A stretch of DNA of 64,000 nucleotides from Conus ventricosus (taxonomy: Eukaryota > Mollusca > Gastropoda > Neogastropoda > Conidae). The notes below the pieces were generated by a model, which was not told the DNA's origin, did no database searches, and saw nothing but the letters and a program-made list of their open reading frames with translations. Location of the stretch: the NCBI GenBank assembly GCA_018398815.1, contig CM031616.1, forward strand, positions 68,409,477-68,473,476. The letters are read 5' to 3'. Below are positions 1 through 11,039 of this stretch, in pieces. The position numbers and the translations under genes are program-made. Positions within the stretch are counted from its first letter, which is position 1; each line of letters opens with the position of its first letter.

Positions 1-79
1 AGAGAGACATAAATGGACTTAACCCTGTCAATCCTTCCCAGTACACAGTCTGGGCAGCCTCTCCTGCCTGGCCAGTCCG

Positions 80-604
80 GCTGACCAGCACACATCTACA
101 TATAAAGCATCCTTCACTTCAATGTTCAAACCTCAGACCCTATTCTGCCACCAGACCAGCACACATCTACATATGAGGCATCCTTCACTTCAATGCTCAA
201 ACCTCAGACCCTATTCTGCCACCAGACCAGCACACATCTACATATGAGGCATCCTTCACTTCAATGCTCAAACCTCAGACCCTATTCTGCCACCAGACCA
301 GCACACATCTACATATGAGGCATCCTTCACTTCAATGCTCAAACCTCAGACCTGACCCTATTCTGCCACCAGACCAGCACACATCTACATATGAGGCATC
401 CTTCACTTCAATGCTCAAACCTCAGACCCTATTCTGCCACCAGACCAGCACACATCTACATATGTGAGGCATCCTTCACTTCCATGCTCAAACCTCCGAC
501 ACTATTCTGCCACCAGACCACACACAATCTACATATGTGAGGCATCCTTCACCTTCACTTCCATACTCAAACCTCCGACACTATTCTGCCACCAGACCAG
601 CAAA
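80..604. repeat. 71-bp minisatellite
   Basis: About seven head-to-tail copies with a 71-bp period; the phrase ccagaccagcacacatctac recurs at 151 and 222. The last copies are variable, with small insertions and a tc-to-cg change near 490-580. The period is not a multiple of three, so short open frames here are accidental. No known family recognised. Confidence 0.9.
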
Positions 605-637
605 TTTGCATGGTTATTACCAAGTGATTCTGAAGCA

Positions 638-706
638 CAATATCACAAATTCACATACCATGATGTGCTCACGGAGCACATCATGACATGTGAATTTGTG
701 ATATTG
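638..706. repeat. 33-bp-arm perfect-loop inverted repeat (hairpin)
   Basis: Two 33-bp arms (638-670 and 674-706) are reverse complements except for two adjacent mismatches and are separated by only 3 bases (acg). Weaker complementarity may extend outward to about 620 and 725. It could be a relic of a palindromic or foldback element; no transposon termini are identified. Confidence 0.9.
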
Positions 707-760
707 AGCTTGAACAGTTCTGAATTTTGAGGGTGTGGCTGTGTAGGTCAACTTCACAGA

Positions 761-1075
761 ATGAGTCAATGTCAGGCTGACCTTGAATCAATGTCAGGCA
801 GACCTTTCACAGGAACTCATATAAATAAATCAATGTCAGGCAGATCTTTCACAGGAACTCATATAAATAAATCAAAGTCAGGCAGACCTTTCACAGGAAC
901 TCATATAAATAAATCAAAGTCAGGCAGACCTTTCACAGGAACTCATATAAATAGATCAATGTCAGGCAGACCTTCACAGGAACTCATATAAATAAATCAA
1001 AGTCAGGCAGACCTTCCACAGGAACTCATATAAATAGATCAAAGTCAGGCAGACCTTTCACAGGAACTCATATTC
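761..1075. repeat. 42-bp minisatellite
   Basis: About seven tandem copies with a 42-bp period (14 codons), recognisable by tcaggcagacctttcacagg. Because the period is a multiple of three, one plus-strand frame stays open as a 14-residue repeat. I see no signal, splice or conservation evidence that it is translated. Confidence 0.88.
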
Positions 1076-1292
1076 TGTATGCATTCTGAAATCTAAACTT
1101 TGGAGATTTCTCCTTTCTCCTGATCATCGAATTACATTCCAGTTTGTGTTCAAAAGCACAAATGTTGAACCTACACATGCTGGATATATATATGGATTCA
1201 GTATTCTTTCTTTCTTTCTGCGTATGCAGGCTGATACTCCTATGGACACTCCCTGAATAGACAGGCAAGGAACAATCCCATCTACTCAACAG

Positions 1293-1662
1293 AGGGAGTG
1301 GAGTTTTGTGTATATGACCGTTTTTATCCCGCCATTAAGGCAGCCATACTCCAACTTCGAGCATGGTGCATGCTATGTGTAACGTGTCATCCATACCAAC
1401 GGTCAAACTGGCCTTCTCTTCCGAAAGTTGGTGATGGGAGTTTACATGTGTGCAAGATGTTATGCGTGTGTTCACACACGGAACCTCGGTTTATAGTCTC
1501 ATTCCAAGGACTGTATGGGAAATGGAGTCAGAACCAATGTTAACTCCGAGGGAAAAATCCCCCTGCACCCTGAAACAGCTTGGTGGAGATTCGAACCCGC
1601 AACCCCAAAACCACTAAGATTATGAGTCCGGAGCTCTACCACTGAGCTACTCTGGCCCCCGG
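1293..1662 (-). mobile_element. tRNA-derived SINE, truncated copy
   Basis: Read on the minus strand, 1,587-1,660 carries pol III promoter boxes: an A-box-like tagctcagtggtagagc and a B-box ggttcgaatctcc, with a tRNA-Met-like ctcataa anticodon loop. The sequence then runs into a body shared with 55,440-55,745, including gtgcatgctatgtgtaacg and aaatggagtcagaacc. The acceptor ends do not pair as in a functional tRNA, so this is a SINE head rather than a tRNA gene. The distal part of the family seen at 55,240-55,440 is missing here. Confidence 0.8.
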
Positions 1663-2239
1663 ACTCAGTATCTACCCCATGATGTAAACTATCATCATCA
1701 CAATGCTTGTGCCAGAAGAGAATGGATAATATTTACAAAGTGGTTTAGAATTTGAAGCTTTTTGTTTGACTTTTGCAACTAAAGATATCATGTTTCATGC
1801 CGCACAAAACAAATGTATGCCAAAGAACTTACCCCAGTTACGTACTGCATGTGATTTTCTCACCAGCTCAATATGCACTACCAAGTAAACTTCTTTCATG
1901 TCCACATACACTGCATGCCAGTTTATGAACTTCAGACTTCGACCGTCATCATTCGTTTGATCCGAATCAAACCAGTGCACAGCCTTCCATTTTGCACTTT
2001 TGGATCATATGAAGCGTGAGAGATGCAATTTCATTTTGCTGTCTTAACAGTGTGCACCTTCAAGAGAAATTGTGTGCTCCGAGACTAGGGAGGGTGGGGA
2101 TGTGGGTGGGGTAGGTGGTGGGGTGGGATTTGGGATGGGGGATTGGTGGTGGTAGGAAGTATAAACAAACTTCTGATTCAAGAATGCTGAAAAGTACCCA
2201 TTTTGTTTACAATCAACAGACCACGTTCTACATCCTTTC
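1663..2239. other. Unassigned single-copy-looking stretch
   Basis: I see no convincing coding exon, promoter or repeat here apart from a G/T-rich run at about 2,087-2,155. It probably lies in the first intron of the minus-strand LNX-like gene, because that exon's donor faces this side. Confidence 0.5.
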
Positions 2240-2526
2240 ACTGGGTGAACTTGAAGCAAACAGCAATTTCTCAGAGGCTGTCAAATGTCAATCACTGTCT
2301 ATCAGACAGCGACTATTCAGAGTTGACTTAAAGCTGCGCTGGAGCTTAAGCAAACAGCAACGGCTGACTGGCAGTCAAATGTCAGTTTCTGTCCATCAGC
2401 CAGCCCCTTTTTAGACTGCCCTCAACGCCTTGCTGGAAACGAAGCAAACAGAACGTTCTGATTGCCTGCCAAATGTCAGTCATTGGCAATCTAATAGCAA
2501 TTATTCAGATCTACAAATTCACTTCA
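2240..2526. repeat. Three diverged 94-bp tandem repeats
   Basis: The phrase aagcaaacag recurs at about 2,254, 2,348 and 2,442, each followed by a variant of caaatgtcag and cagac/agcc blocks. The spacing is a constant 94 bp although the copies are clearly diverged. This is an old tandem array inside the presumed LNX-like intron. Confidence 0.7.
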
Positions 2527-2685
2527 GCAGCCATTTTCTGTTTTGTTTGTGTGTGTTTTTTTTTTGGTCCTTCAACATATTTTTTCCTGTATATTGATGT
2601 TAACAGAAACGTGAGTTTCTGATACACAGTAGGGTTGGCAGGTCAAAGGACAGAGAAAGCAGAAGCACAGACAAGAGATTCAAAG

Positions 2686-2709
2686 CCCCCCCCCCCCCCC
2701 CCCCCCCCC
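2686..2709. repeat. Poly-C run beside a splice donor
   Basis: Twenty-four consecutive C (G on the sense strand) lie about 17 bases into the intron after the LNX exon donor, followed by a short CA stretch. The run length is unreliable in any assembly. Confidence 0.9.
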
Positions 2710-2727
2710 AACACACACACCACTCAC

Positions 2728-3012
2728 CTGCGCACTAAGATGCTGGACAGCTGGCACTCCTTCAGCGACAAGGTCTTCCTGTCGATGGGGCACTGCCGCT
2801 GGATGCGCAGGTAGTTGCGCAGGCATCGCGCGCAGAAGGTGTGGCCGCAGCGGTGTGTCCAGGGGGCTGACCAGCGGCTGCAGGCAGATCTGGCACATGA
2901 GGTCCTCGTCCACCGCCTGGTAGTAGTCGTAGAGGTGGGTGCCTTGCGGCTCATGAAGCTGGCCGCAGGACGGGCACACCGTGGCGTCCCATGACGAGTG
3001 TGGGAGAGACAT
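2728..3012 (-). CDS. LNX: LNX-like E3 ubiquitin ligase, N-terminal RING exon (partial)
   Basis: The exon starts at the ATG at 3,012 and reads MSLPHSSWDATVCPSCGQLH, then residues 34-43 VDEDLMCQIC and SPLDT at 49-53. After a one-base frame change it continues CGHTFCARCLRNYL, CPIDRKTL and SSILVR. The order of cysteines and histidine is a C3HC4 RING. The spacing from CGQxH to RING and the SPLDTPCGHT stretch match the LNX1/LNX2 family, which are RING ligases with later PDZ domains that ubiquitinate the Notch inhibitor Numb and other membrane-associated partners. A good donor (cag|gtgagtg) follows base 2,728, splitting an Arg codon after its second base. The PDZ exons are not in this window and should lie to the left. 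The frame change (about 2,850-2,853, one extra base just before the CGH of the RING) would destroy the domain. Given the indel errors elsewhere I favour a sequencing error, but a pseudogene is possible. The family call is firm; the choice between LNX1 and LNX2 is not. Confidence 0.85.
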
Positions 3013-3594
3013 AGTTCTCTCCTTCTCCTTTTTCCGCCCCAGGCTGCTTGTTTAGTGGCTGCCCATCTCCGCCAAAAATTCAGACCACCATCACTGTTTC
3101 TCCTGTCCATATGATAACGATACACGCGAAGAAATTTCACCTCATAAAGATGACCTGTTCTTTTGCTCAGTCTCGTCTGCAGAACACGTAGACTTCAGAA
3201 CTAAGACTTCTTTTTTTTCTTTTCTACCCAACACTAAGTATGTATCCGAGCACATCAGACATCAACGTGAACGAGAAGAAGAGAAGACTGTTGTGAAGAT
3301 TCAAACCTCCGCAAGGACCAAACCTCCCCACATCCACCAACCAAGAAGGCCAGGCACTCGTTCTGGATGTGGTGACAAGCTCCTGTCCATCAGGACGACC
3401 ATGCGCTGTGTGTCACATCATGTGGCTGTGTGTGCAAGGTTCCCACACCAGGAGGACGAAGAATGACGATGGTGGGCAAACATGTCTGCAGAACCAGCCG
3501 CACGATCAGGTCATCTTGGAGGTCGCTGCCCCGACCAACCCTGGTAGTGCTTCTGAAAACACATCAATGTGTATGTATGTACAATCAACATATT
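3013..3594. other. Upstream flank of the LNX-like exon, unassigned
   Basis: This is the sequence 5-prime of the LNX-like start codon on the minus strand. It may hold the 5-prime UTR or promoter, but I see no TATA box, CpG island or splice acceptor that I can defend. Short open frames on both strands show no recognisable protein. Confidence 0.3.
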
Positions 3595-3830
3595 ATTACA
3601 ATCATAATGAATACTTACATAGCGCCTATTCTCGGCTAGAGACCAAGCTCTAAGCGCTTTACAATCCACACTCATTTACACAACGGCTGCCTACCTGGGT
3701 AGTGCCAACTGAAGAGCTGCCAGCTGGTGCTTCATTCAGTCGTTTCCCCATGTCATCCAGTCAATATCATTCAATATCGTTCACATCAATTTCCTTACTT
3801 CCTTCATTCTTTCCATCTTTCCATACATAT
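3595..3830 (-). mobile_element. SINE central/3-prime fragment
   Basis: The sequence aatgaatacttacatagcgc through gctagagaccaagctctaa and agagctgccagctgg matches 55,245-55,445, which is fused to a tRNA-like head in the complete copy. Here only the part distal to the head remains. The block resembles the conserved central domains known in metazoan SINEs, but I do not assign a named family. Confidence 0.75.
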
Positions 3831-3885
3831 AATTCTAGGCATGACCATACTGCTATCTTCTACCACCCATATCAAACCAGTGTAC

Positions 3886-4042
3886 ACAAAGACACACACA
3901 CACAGAGATATGTGCACGCTCACACACACACACACACACTCTATCACACACCCACACCCACACACACAGATGTGTGCACGCACACACACACACACACTCT
4001 CTTACACCACCACCCCACGCCCCTCTCTCTCTCTCTCAACCT
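3886..4042. repeat. CA and CT microsatellites
   Basis: Interrupted (CA)n blocks are followed by a short (CT)n block. The histidine/threonine and valine/cysteine open frames across it are artefacts of the repeat. Confidence 0.9.
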
Positions 4043-4160
4043 CCTACACTCTTGATATCTGGTCCACTGAACAACATACAACACTTCAAAACAATATGGG
4101 GTGCACCAAATTTAACACAGAGGAACACTGAGTCCATGTACTGACCGAGAGCCTTTCTAC

Positions 4161-4605
4161 TACAGTTCAACCCTCCTAAGACAAACTGTGATTGCAAACA
4201 GTCTTTGTACCACTGTTCAACCCTCCTAAGACAAACTGTGATTGCAAACAGTCTTTTTACCACAGTTCAACCCTCCTAAGACAAACTGTGATTGCAAACA
4301 GTCTTTTTACAACTGTTCAACCCTCCTAAGACAAACTGTGATTGCAAACAGTCTTTGTACCACTGTTCAACCCTCCTAAGACAAACTGTGATTGCAAACA
4401 GTCTTTGTACCACTGTTCAACCCTCCCAAGACAAACTGTGATTGCAAACAGTCTTTTTACCACTGTTCAACCCTCCCAAGACAAACTGTGATTGCAAACA
4501 GTCTTTTTACCACTGTTCAACCCTCCCAAGACAAACTGTGATTGCAAACAGTCTTTTTACCACTGTTCAACCCTCCTAAGACAAACTGTGATTGCAAACA
4601 GCCTT
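4161..4605. repeat. 50-bp minisatellite
   Basis: Nine copies, with ccctcctaag or ccctcccaag at 4,171, 4,221, 4,271 and so on every 50 bases to 4,571. Copies are nearly identical, differing at a t/c in the cctcc(t/c)aag block and at cagtctttgtac versus cagtctttttac. There are no non-repetitive spacers, so it is not CRISPR-like. Confidence 0.93.
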
Positions 4606-5133
4606 TTAGCTGGCTGCAGCGTTAGAACTGCAAGTACTGAAACTGAAGTTACAACTCCAGACATGAGAGCAGGGCAAGTGGGGAAAAAAAAGGAAAATTT
4701 TCAGGTCTAGGAACCAGCGTTGGAGATCCCGGTGGGTTCCAGGAACAAATGGCTTCCAGGGGTCAAAGTTCGAAGTCTGCTGAAGCTGGAGTCTTTTTCC
4801 TACACTTGCAAACCACAGTGACTTCTACCGTCTGCTCAAGCCAGTGATGCCTGCAGTCCTGCCAATGCTTGTCTGCAGTTCTCTTCTTAACCTTCACTGT
4901 GTTTTTTTCTCCCTAACAAAACGAGTCTGGAGACGCTGGTAGAAGGCTCGACAAATCCAACTGGAATGAGATCATAATGGATTGGATTGTGAACCTGAAA
5001 CCTGATATATATAAACTACAAACAAAGCATCCACAAGGCCTGAACACACATGACTAATTATTAGTTACATTTACCAAGTTGCATTTAACAGTGACTCAGT
5101 TGTTCCCTCTTGTACAACTAACATAATGAAAAC

Positions 5134-5136
<3 letters not shown>
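4606..5136. other. No feature recognised
   Basis: A moderately AT-rich unique-looking sequence. I found no exon, RNA gene or repeat signature in it. Confidence 0.4.
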
Positions 5137-5202
<66 letters not shown>

Positions 5203-5207
5203 GGGGG
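5137..5207. repeat. (GA)n microsatellite
   Basis: More than 60 bases of nearly pure ag repeat ending in aaagagggggg. Confidence 0.95.
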
Positions 5208-5493
5208 CTGTAAGTATACTGGTGGGGGTGGGGATTGACAGAATAATAACAACAGGGTGATGTTTTAGACTTTACATCACTTGGTGACGACATCACTGTC
5301 ATGACGCAATTTTTCTTTTACTTTTAGCATCAACCCAATGATGTCACTGCACTTTTGACCTGACTACACAATCTGTTCTCCTTGAAAATGAGTAGCTGCT
5401 CTAAATATTGGAATATATTTGTTTACGTTGCTTGTTTTGCCTTTTTACTTCAATTCTCTCTCTCTCTCCCCTCTCTTTCTCTCTCTATAATAC

Positions 5494-5496
<3 letters not shown>

Positions 5497-5551
<55 letters not shown>

Positions 5552-5568
5552 GCGTGTGTGCGTGTGTG
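5497..5568. repeat. (GT)n microsatellite
   Basis: About 70 bases of gt repeat with a few gc interruptions at the right end, preceded by a short CT-rich tract. Confidence 0.95.
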
Positions 5569-5689
5569 AAGTATTATATATACAGTTCTGGTGACCTTCA
5601 AAAAGCCTGAACTCAGGCTAAACCTGAAAAGTCTCATGTCTGAACTGTGCTAAAAGGTAAGGTTTTTGGGTCTATGTGTGATAAAATTT

Positions 5690-8600
5690 TTCCCTCCCCC
5701 AGGTTTAAAATTTTTTTAAAAATCTTAAATCAGATAAAAGTAATCCTCTAAAAACTAAAAGGACATCAGGCGGGACATCCTTGAACAGATCTTCATGGAT
5801 CCGCTGTAAATGTTTGTGTCTCACATCGGAATCCCAAACCCTTAAAAAGAACATGTTTCAGTGGTGGGGCTGACATGGAAGCACCAGGGGAGCTTCCCCC
5901 TCTTTAAAAGGTAAGAATGGGGTAAAAAAACAAGGGCGGGGGGCGCCGGCACAGCCCTTTCCTTTAAACCCCCGAAAAGGGAGAATCCTTAAGGTTGGAA
6001 ATCTGAAAAGTTTGTTTTTCCTGTGTGTTCCCCAACCCCCGCCAGAGCCTCCCATTGTTTTTTGGGGGTTTTCAATCGACGGGGGATAAAGTTTTGACAT
6101 TTCTTCTTTGGGTTTTGGGCTAAACATAAACCTTTTTCTTTCCCGCCGATGCCAACATGCCCAGGAACCCAAGAAGAGAATTTTGTAACCTCCGCCTTAA
6201 AATTCTAAAAATTTAAAAAAAAAAGTAAAATTTCGGGATGTGAAGGGTTTTCGGCCACTATGGCCCCCAAAAAGCTGAAAGCGAATCCGAAAAACCCAAA
6301 AGTCCCCCCCTTCGAAGAATGTGAATTACTTAAAAGCCAAAACCCAAAAGCAGTAATTCAGCAGAAAACAGAAGCATCTAATGAAAATTTCCAACAGATC
6401 TGAAAGGACCCCAGGGCAAAGGCCGGGCCCACTCCATCTTCAATTTGGGAAAACCGTCAGTAAAAACTTTTTGAAAAATTTAAAAACAGAGCTACATACA
6501 ATCCCTTTGTACGCCAAGACTGGTAGATCTTTGCAAAAAGCTCAATAAAAATGAATCTCTGGTGGAAAAGGCCAGGGGGTTAAACCGGAAATTGGGAAAA
6601 AATCAGATACACCCTGGTTAGACCTCATTCCGCCTGGGGCCTACGAGACCAAACGGGCGGAATACATTTAGGGTTGTTTTCAACTTACTTTAACGGAGGG
6701 TCAAAGACACATCAAGGGGGTTTTTCGGGTTCCGAAACATTATTAATAATTAAAAGACAGTTTCCTGGGGTTGGGCCATGAAGGTTCACCGCCTCTGCGT
6801 ACAGCTGTAGACGGGGGTGGTGCGGAACGCCCCAAACAGAGCGAAGCCCTGAGGTGATGGGGCCAAGATTTTGAGGTAAGAAGATCGTGCGGAGCCGACA
6901 CAGAAAAACCCTAGTCCGTTTGGAACGGACCAGGGCTCTGAAAGGGGTAAACAAAGTTTTTTTCAGCCCCCCCATCGTGTGGCACACCCCAGAATATTTA
7001 AATGTTTTGGGAAAGGGTTTTTTGAGTTTTAATATGGCTGAGAAGTTAAGTTTTTGGCAAAAATCCCCCCCAAAAATTTTGGGCCCCTCTTTAACCGGAA
7101 TGGGGATTTCCCTATTAAAGTTCGGGACTAAAAAAAACTGACGGAAATTTGGAAGTGAAATCACTGGCTTTTTGGGGAGAAAAGGTGAAACCTTTTTAAA
7201 GCCCCCTGGATTTTATTACGCAAAGCTGACCCGGGCGGACACTGGGGTTACAGTTTCCCATTTGGGTAGACAGAAAAATCTTCCAAAAAATGAGAAACGC
7301 CCCTGCGAAGATTTCAAAATGTTGTTAATTTTAATCTAAAGAGGAGGGACTATCTCCACTGGGAACACCCAACCCTCCGTGGACACAGGAGAGGGGGCCA
7401 ACCCGGACCAAAAAGTCTTTCCCAAAAAATTTTTTGAAAAAAAAGCGGAAGATGACTGAAAACCCAGATCGGGGAGATCAGAGTATCCCCGACTTCCAGG
7501 TGGTATCGTTTTTCCCCCAAGTCGAAAAAAATTGCCCGCATGTTTTTGTTCAAAAAGGCTTCCCAAAGTGTAGATTCCAGACGAATCAAAGGGCAATGTA
7601 GTCCTAGTTTGGGAAAACACTGTTCTTTCCCAAAAGGGCCATCTTTTTCGAGTTTCCCAGGCCTAGCGTTGCCATTTTCCATCAATTTGCAACAAGCGGT
7701 CAAGAGGGACGGTAGTTTGAGGGATTAGAAAGACTTTTCCGGGTTTGGGGATGGGAATAAAAAGGGCTTTCCCAAGAGGGGGGAAAAAAACCTGTAGTCC
7801 ACACATGGTTGAATCCTGTACATATTTAGACCTCGGGGAAAGTGTTTCAACTTTGATAATGAATTTCATCCAACCGGAGAAGAATCGCTGCGAAGTAAGG
7901 AATTCAGGGGGTTTTTAAGGAAGGGTTGGGGGTTTCCCATTTGGGGCGAATGGGTTAGGTGATTTTTTTTTGGGTTTGTTTTTGGTGGGTTTGTTAAAAA
8001 AGGAGGTTTTTTTCGGGGGTTTAACCCGGTTTAGAATGTTTTTTGTCTTTTATTGGTGGGAAAATTGGAGGGTTAAGTGGGGGTGTTTTTTGAAATATGT
8101 TAAATTTTTTTGGGAAAGTTTATTAAGGAGGTTCTAACGAACGTTAGATTTTAAAAGGGGTTCCGTTTGGGGGAGTTTTTGATGGGCCGAGCTTTGGGGA
8201 CCCGGGGTCGTTGGTATACCTGACGTTGACCCCTTTTCTAACTTTGGAAATTTTTGGGCATTCTGAACGAACAGGGGGGTTTTTTGCTTTTGGGAAGTTT
8301 AGGGGAAAAAACGAATCAATTTTAAACTTGATCACAGTGAAAGTCAGTGATTCTGCGGGCCCGGGGACTCTAGAAAGTCATGTCCGGGAATTCTTTAAAA
8401 ATATGGCTGAAATAATCCCATTTGCTTTTTTAAAATTAAAGATTTTGAGAACAGAGACGTTTCGTTTTTACAGGTTGTAAAAGGACGGGGAAAGGGTCAC
8501 TTCATGCAGACCAGGGAAGACCACTCAATCCGGGACCACGGGGGGGTCAAAAACCAAAACTAAACACAAATGAATCTGGGAAAAGGGGGAGGTATTGGGG

Positions 8601-10160
8601 CGATCGGTTAGAAACAAAAAAATCAAAAGGGCTCCCTTTGCAGCCCTTGGGAAAAATAGGCACTCCCCAAAAGGGTTGGATTTTAAAGAAAAAGGGAAAA
8701 GGTGAGGAATTTTTTATTTTAATGAAGGTTAGAAAAGGACAGAAGGGGAAAAAAAGGGGAAATTTGAAAGCTTTGGGGTGTTGGGGAAAATTAAGGGGGT
8801 TTTGGGGGGGGGATATGGGTTTTTTTGGGGGTGTTGAAAAAAGGATAACGTGATGGTTGTGGGGATTTGAAAGAAAAAAAAGCCAGAAAGAGTAAAGGTC
8901 TTTTTTGAATTTTAGTTTCCTAACCCAGACGGAAGGTTTTTTAGATTGGGAAAAAGCCAGCTCCCAAAATTGGGAATTTACCCCGGTATTCCAATGGGGA
9001 ATATTGTTTATCCAGTGCAGAGGGTGAAAAGGGAGGAGATCAGTCATTCCTCTTCAAAGTCTGGTGCTAAATGTAAATTTTTTTGGGTTGTACTGGACTG
9101 TGTTGGTCTTTAGACCTCGGAGATTGCCAACAGGGAAGAAGGGGGTCGGATTTGGGGGTGGAGCTTCTTCCTCATCTCCCCCACTCCACATGGGTAACTC
9201 CCCTTGCCCGCAGGGCAGGGGCAGGGGGTTGAGGGGAATTGCTGGTTTTTTAAACGGCAGCAGAGTTTTTTATCTGGGGGGTTTTGGGGGTGGCGGTTTT
9301 TTTTTTTCCTCCACAGGGGCAGTCATTTGGGTTGGAAGGTGGTGGTCTACAAGAATACAGCTTATTTAATGTTTCGGGGAAACATGAAATTTTATCAGCG
9401 GCAGAGGGTGACCCATGGGGCGTGGGGAATTTCTTTACACCCAAGCATAGGGAAAAAGCTGCGGGTTGACTGCCCCAAACCTTTTTTCCGGGGGTTCAAA
9501 AAAGGAGACTTCTTTTCCGTTTTTAACGTTTTTTACAGATTCTTGAAACCAAGGGGACGTTTTGAAGAGGAGGGGGTGGTCGCCACCGAGTTAGCACAAA
9601 GTGCCGGGTCTGACACGGGCCCCTATGGGTTGCCTTGCAGCAAATACCACACACCCTGCCCAGAACAGCGGCCTGACATGGCCAAACCCTGGGCCCAAAC
9701 ACCTCAAGGGGCGGGACAAAGCGGGAAAAGAAAATTCGTTTTCCTACTTTGAGACCGGGGCAGAAGGGGGTTTTTGGGGTTTAAAAAAAGGGGTTTGGTT
9801 TTTTCGCAAATTCTTTATGTTTGGATTTAAGGGGGGAGTGTTTTAAAATTTGGGTTGAAAATGTTAATTTGAAATAATTTGGAATTAATAATGGGGGGGG
9901 TATGTTTTTGTAAAAATTTTGTTGTAAAGGTTGATTGTTTTGGATTTAATTATTTTGGGAAGAGGTTTAATTTATGAGGAGGATAGAAATTGAAAATTTT
10001 GTATGCAAAAGGGGGGAGGTGATGGGTTGTTGTTCCCCTAAACGGGGCCAAAAGGAAGCCCAGAATCCTGTCCTTGCTAACCCATACGGAATCGACGAAC
10101 AAATTCCCCCCCAAAATGGGGAGGCTTTCCTCTTTTTTTGGGGGGGAATTTTTTTAAAAA
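5690..10160 (-). mobile_element. I-group LINE, long but heavily distorted copy
   Basis: Read on the minus strand the order is an ORF1-like segment (about 9,900-10,150), a poorly readable middle, the start of the reverse transcriptase (about 7,350-7,870), the RT C-terminus (about 6,700-7,140) and an RNase H segment (about 5,860-6,650). Each block aligns by eye with the cleaner copy at 11,040-14,410. Nearly every homopolymer is stretched and frames break every few codons. The LINE class rests on an RNase H domain following the RT, known for I-type and related clades. The distortion looks like poor consensus sequence rather than mutation decay. Confidence 0.7.
7350..7869 (-). pseudogene. LINE reverse transcriptase N-terminal blocks, frame-broken
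   Basis: One minus frame (about 7,663-7,869) contains ALFIPIPKPGKVFLIPQTT, the conserved RT entry motif of the type IPIPKPGK..P.NYRP. The next frame (7,350-7,703) contains CKLMEN, KEQCF, RLESTLWEAFLNK and AIFFDL, which correspond to RT blocks 1 to 3, including the first catalytic Asp in FFDL. The blocks are in the right order but in different frames. Confidence 0.75.
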
Positions 10161-10897
10161 AACCAAGAATTTAATTTTTTTTCACCCCCTTACCCCCCCT
10201 TGGAGTCCAACAAAGGGGAGGAGTCAAAGGCCCTTAAATTCGGGGAAATCGAAACAGGCCAAAAATCCCCCTGATATGTAATGGGGGGGTGGTGGGGGTT
10301 AACTTGGAAGGGAAGGTTTTTAACCCCCAAAAGGGAGCGAAGAAAAGGGAAAGGTACTCCCCGTTAGGAACCCGGGGAAATTTAGGGAAGCGCTTGGCCC
10401 TCTCAAATCACCAGAAATTTCCCTTTTTTTCCCCCAACAAGGGAAAAAACGCCATCTTAAGGAGCCCCCAAAAAAAGGATTAAAAAAACTTAAGGGGAGG
10501 AAGAAAAAGGCAAATAGGGAGCAAAAAAAAGGAAAAGGAGAAAGGGGGTTCCTTTTTCAGGTCTCCCCCTTCCCTTTTTCTTAACCCCCCACAAAAAACC
10601 CCTTCCACGACTTTTGGCCCGCAAAATTTCCTGGGAAAGCAATTGAAAAAACGTATCTAAATTAGCCCCCCCACAAAACTGGGATAAACCCCAAACCCCC
10701 GCCAGGAAGGGGAACCCCAATGATAAAAAAAGGTTGTTTTTGGGGGGTTTTTTTGGTTTTTTTTTTTTTTTTGGTTTTTTTGTTTGTGTGTTTTTGGTGG
10801 GCCCGGAGTTCTGTTTTTCTGTTTAAAAAGGTTTTCCCCCAACCCCGCGAGCCCCAAAAAAACACAGGGTGAAACAAAATTAAAACACCATGTATTA

Positions 10898-10947
<50 letters not shown>

Positions 10948-11039
10948 AATTTTCGTTAAAAATGAAACAACCCCCACCCAAAAACCGTACCCCCCCAAAC
11001 CTTTTTAAAAAAAAAAAAAAAAAAAAAACCCTTTCCCCT
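10161..11039. other. Distorted LINE 5-prime-flank counterpart plus poly-T tract
   Basis: From 10,161 to about 10,720 this is a distorted version of 14,410-14,940; it shares the phrases ttggagtccaac, ggccctctcaaatcacc and atcttaaggag. About 10,730-10,800 is G/T homopolymer-rich. A run of about 42 T at 10,900-10,942 could be the poly-A tail of the minus-strand LINE that follows, and an A run sits at 11,009-11,028. Confidence 0.5.

Noticed and set aside
761..991. A protein of 14-residue repeats
   Set aside because: Same reason: a 42-bp minisatellite with no signal or splice evidence.
1587..1660. A functional tRNA-Met gene
   Set aside because: Promoter boxes and loop look tRNA-like, but the acceptor stem does not pair and the same sequence continues into a repeated SINE body.
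2044..2414. Open frames of 71 and 99 codons on opposite strands
   Set aside because: They overlap each other across a G/T-rich run and diverged tandem repeats, with no recognisable protein.
4161..4605. CRISPR-like array
   Set aside because: The whole 50-bp unit repeats without unique spacers, in a eukaryotic context; it is a minisatellite.
5690..10160. RIP-like or other directed mutation of the LINE copy
   Set aside because: Changes are stretched homopolymers of all four bases rather than a specific transition, which fits sequence error better.
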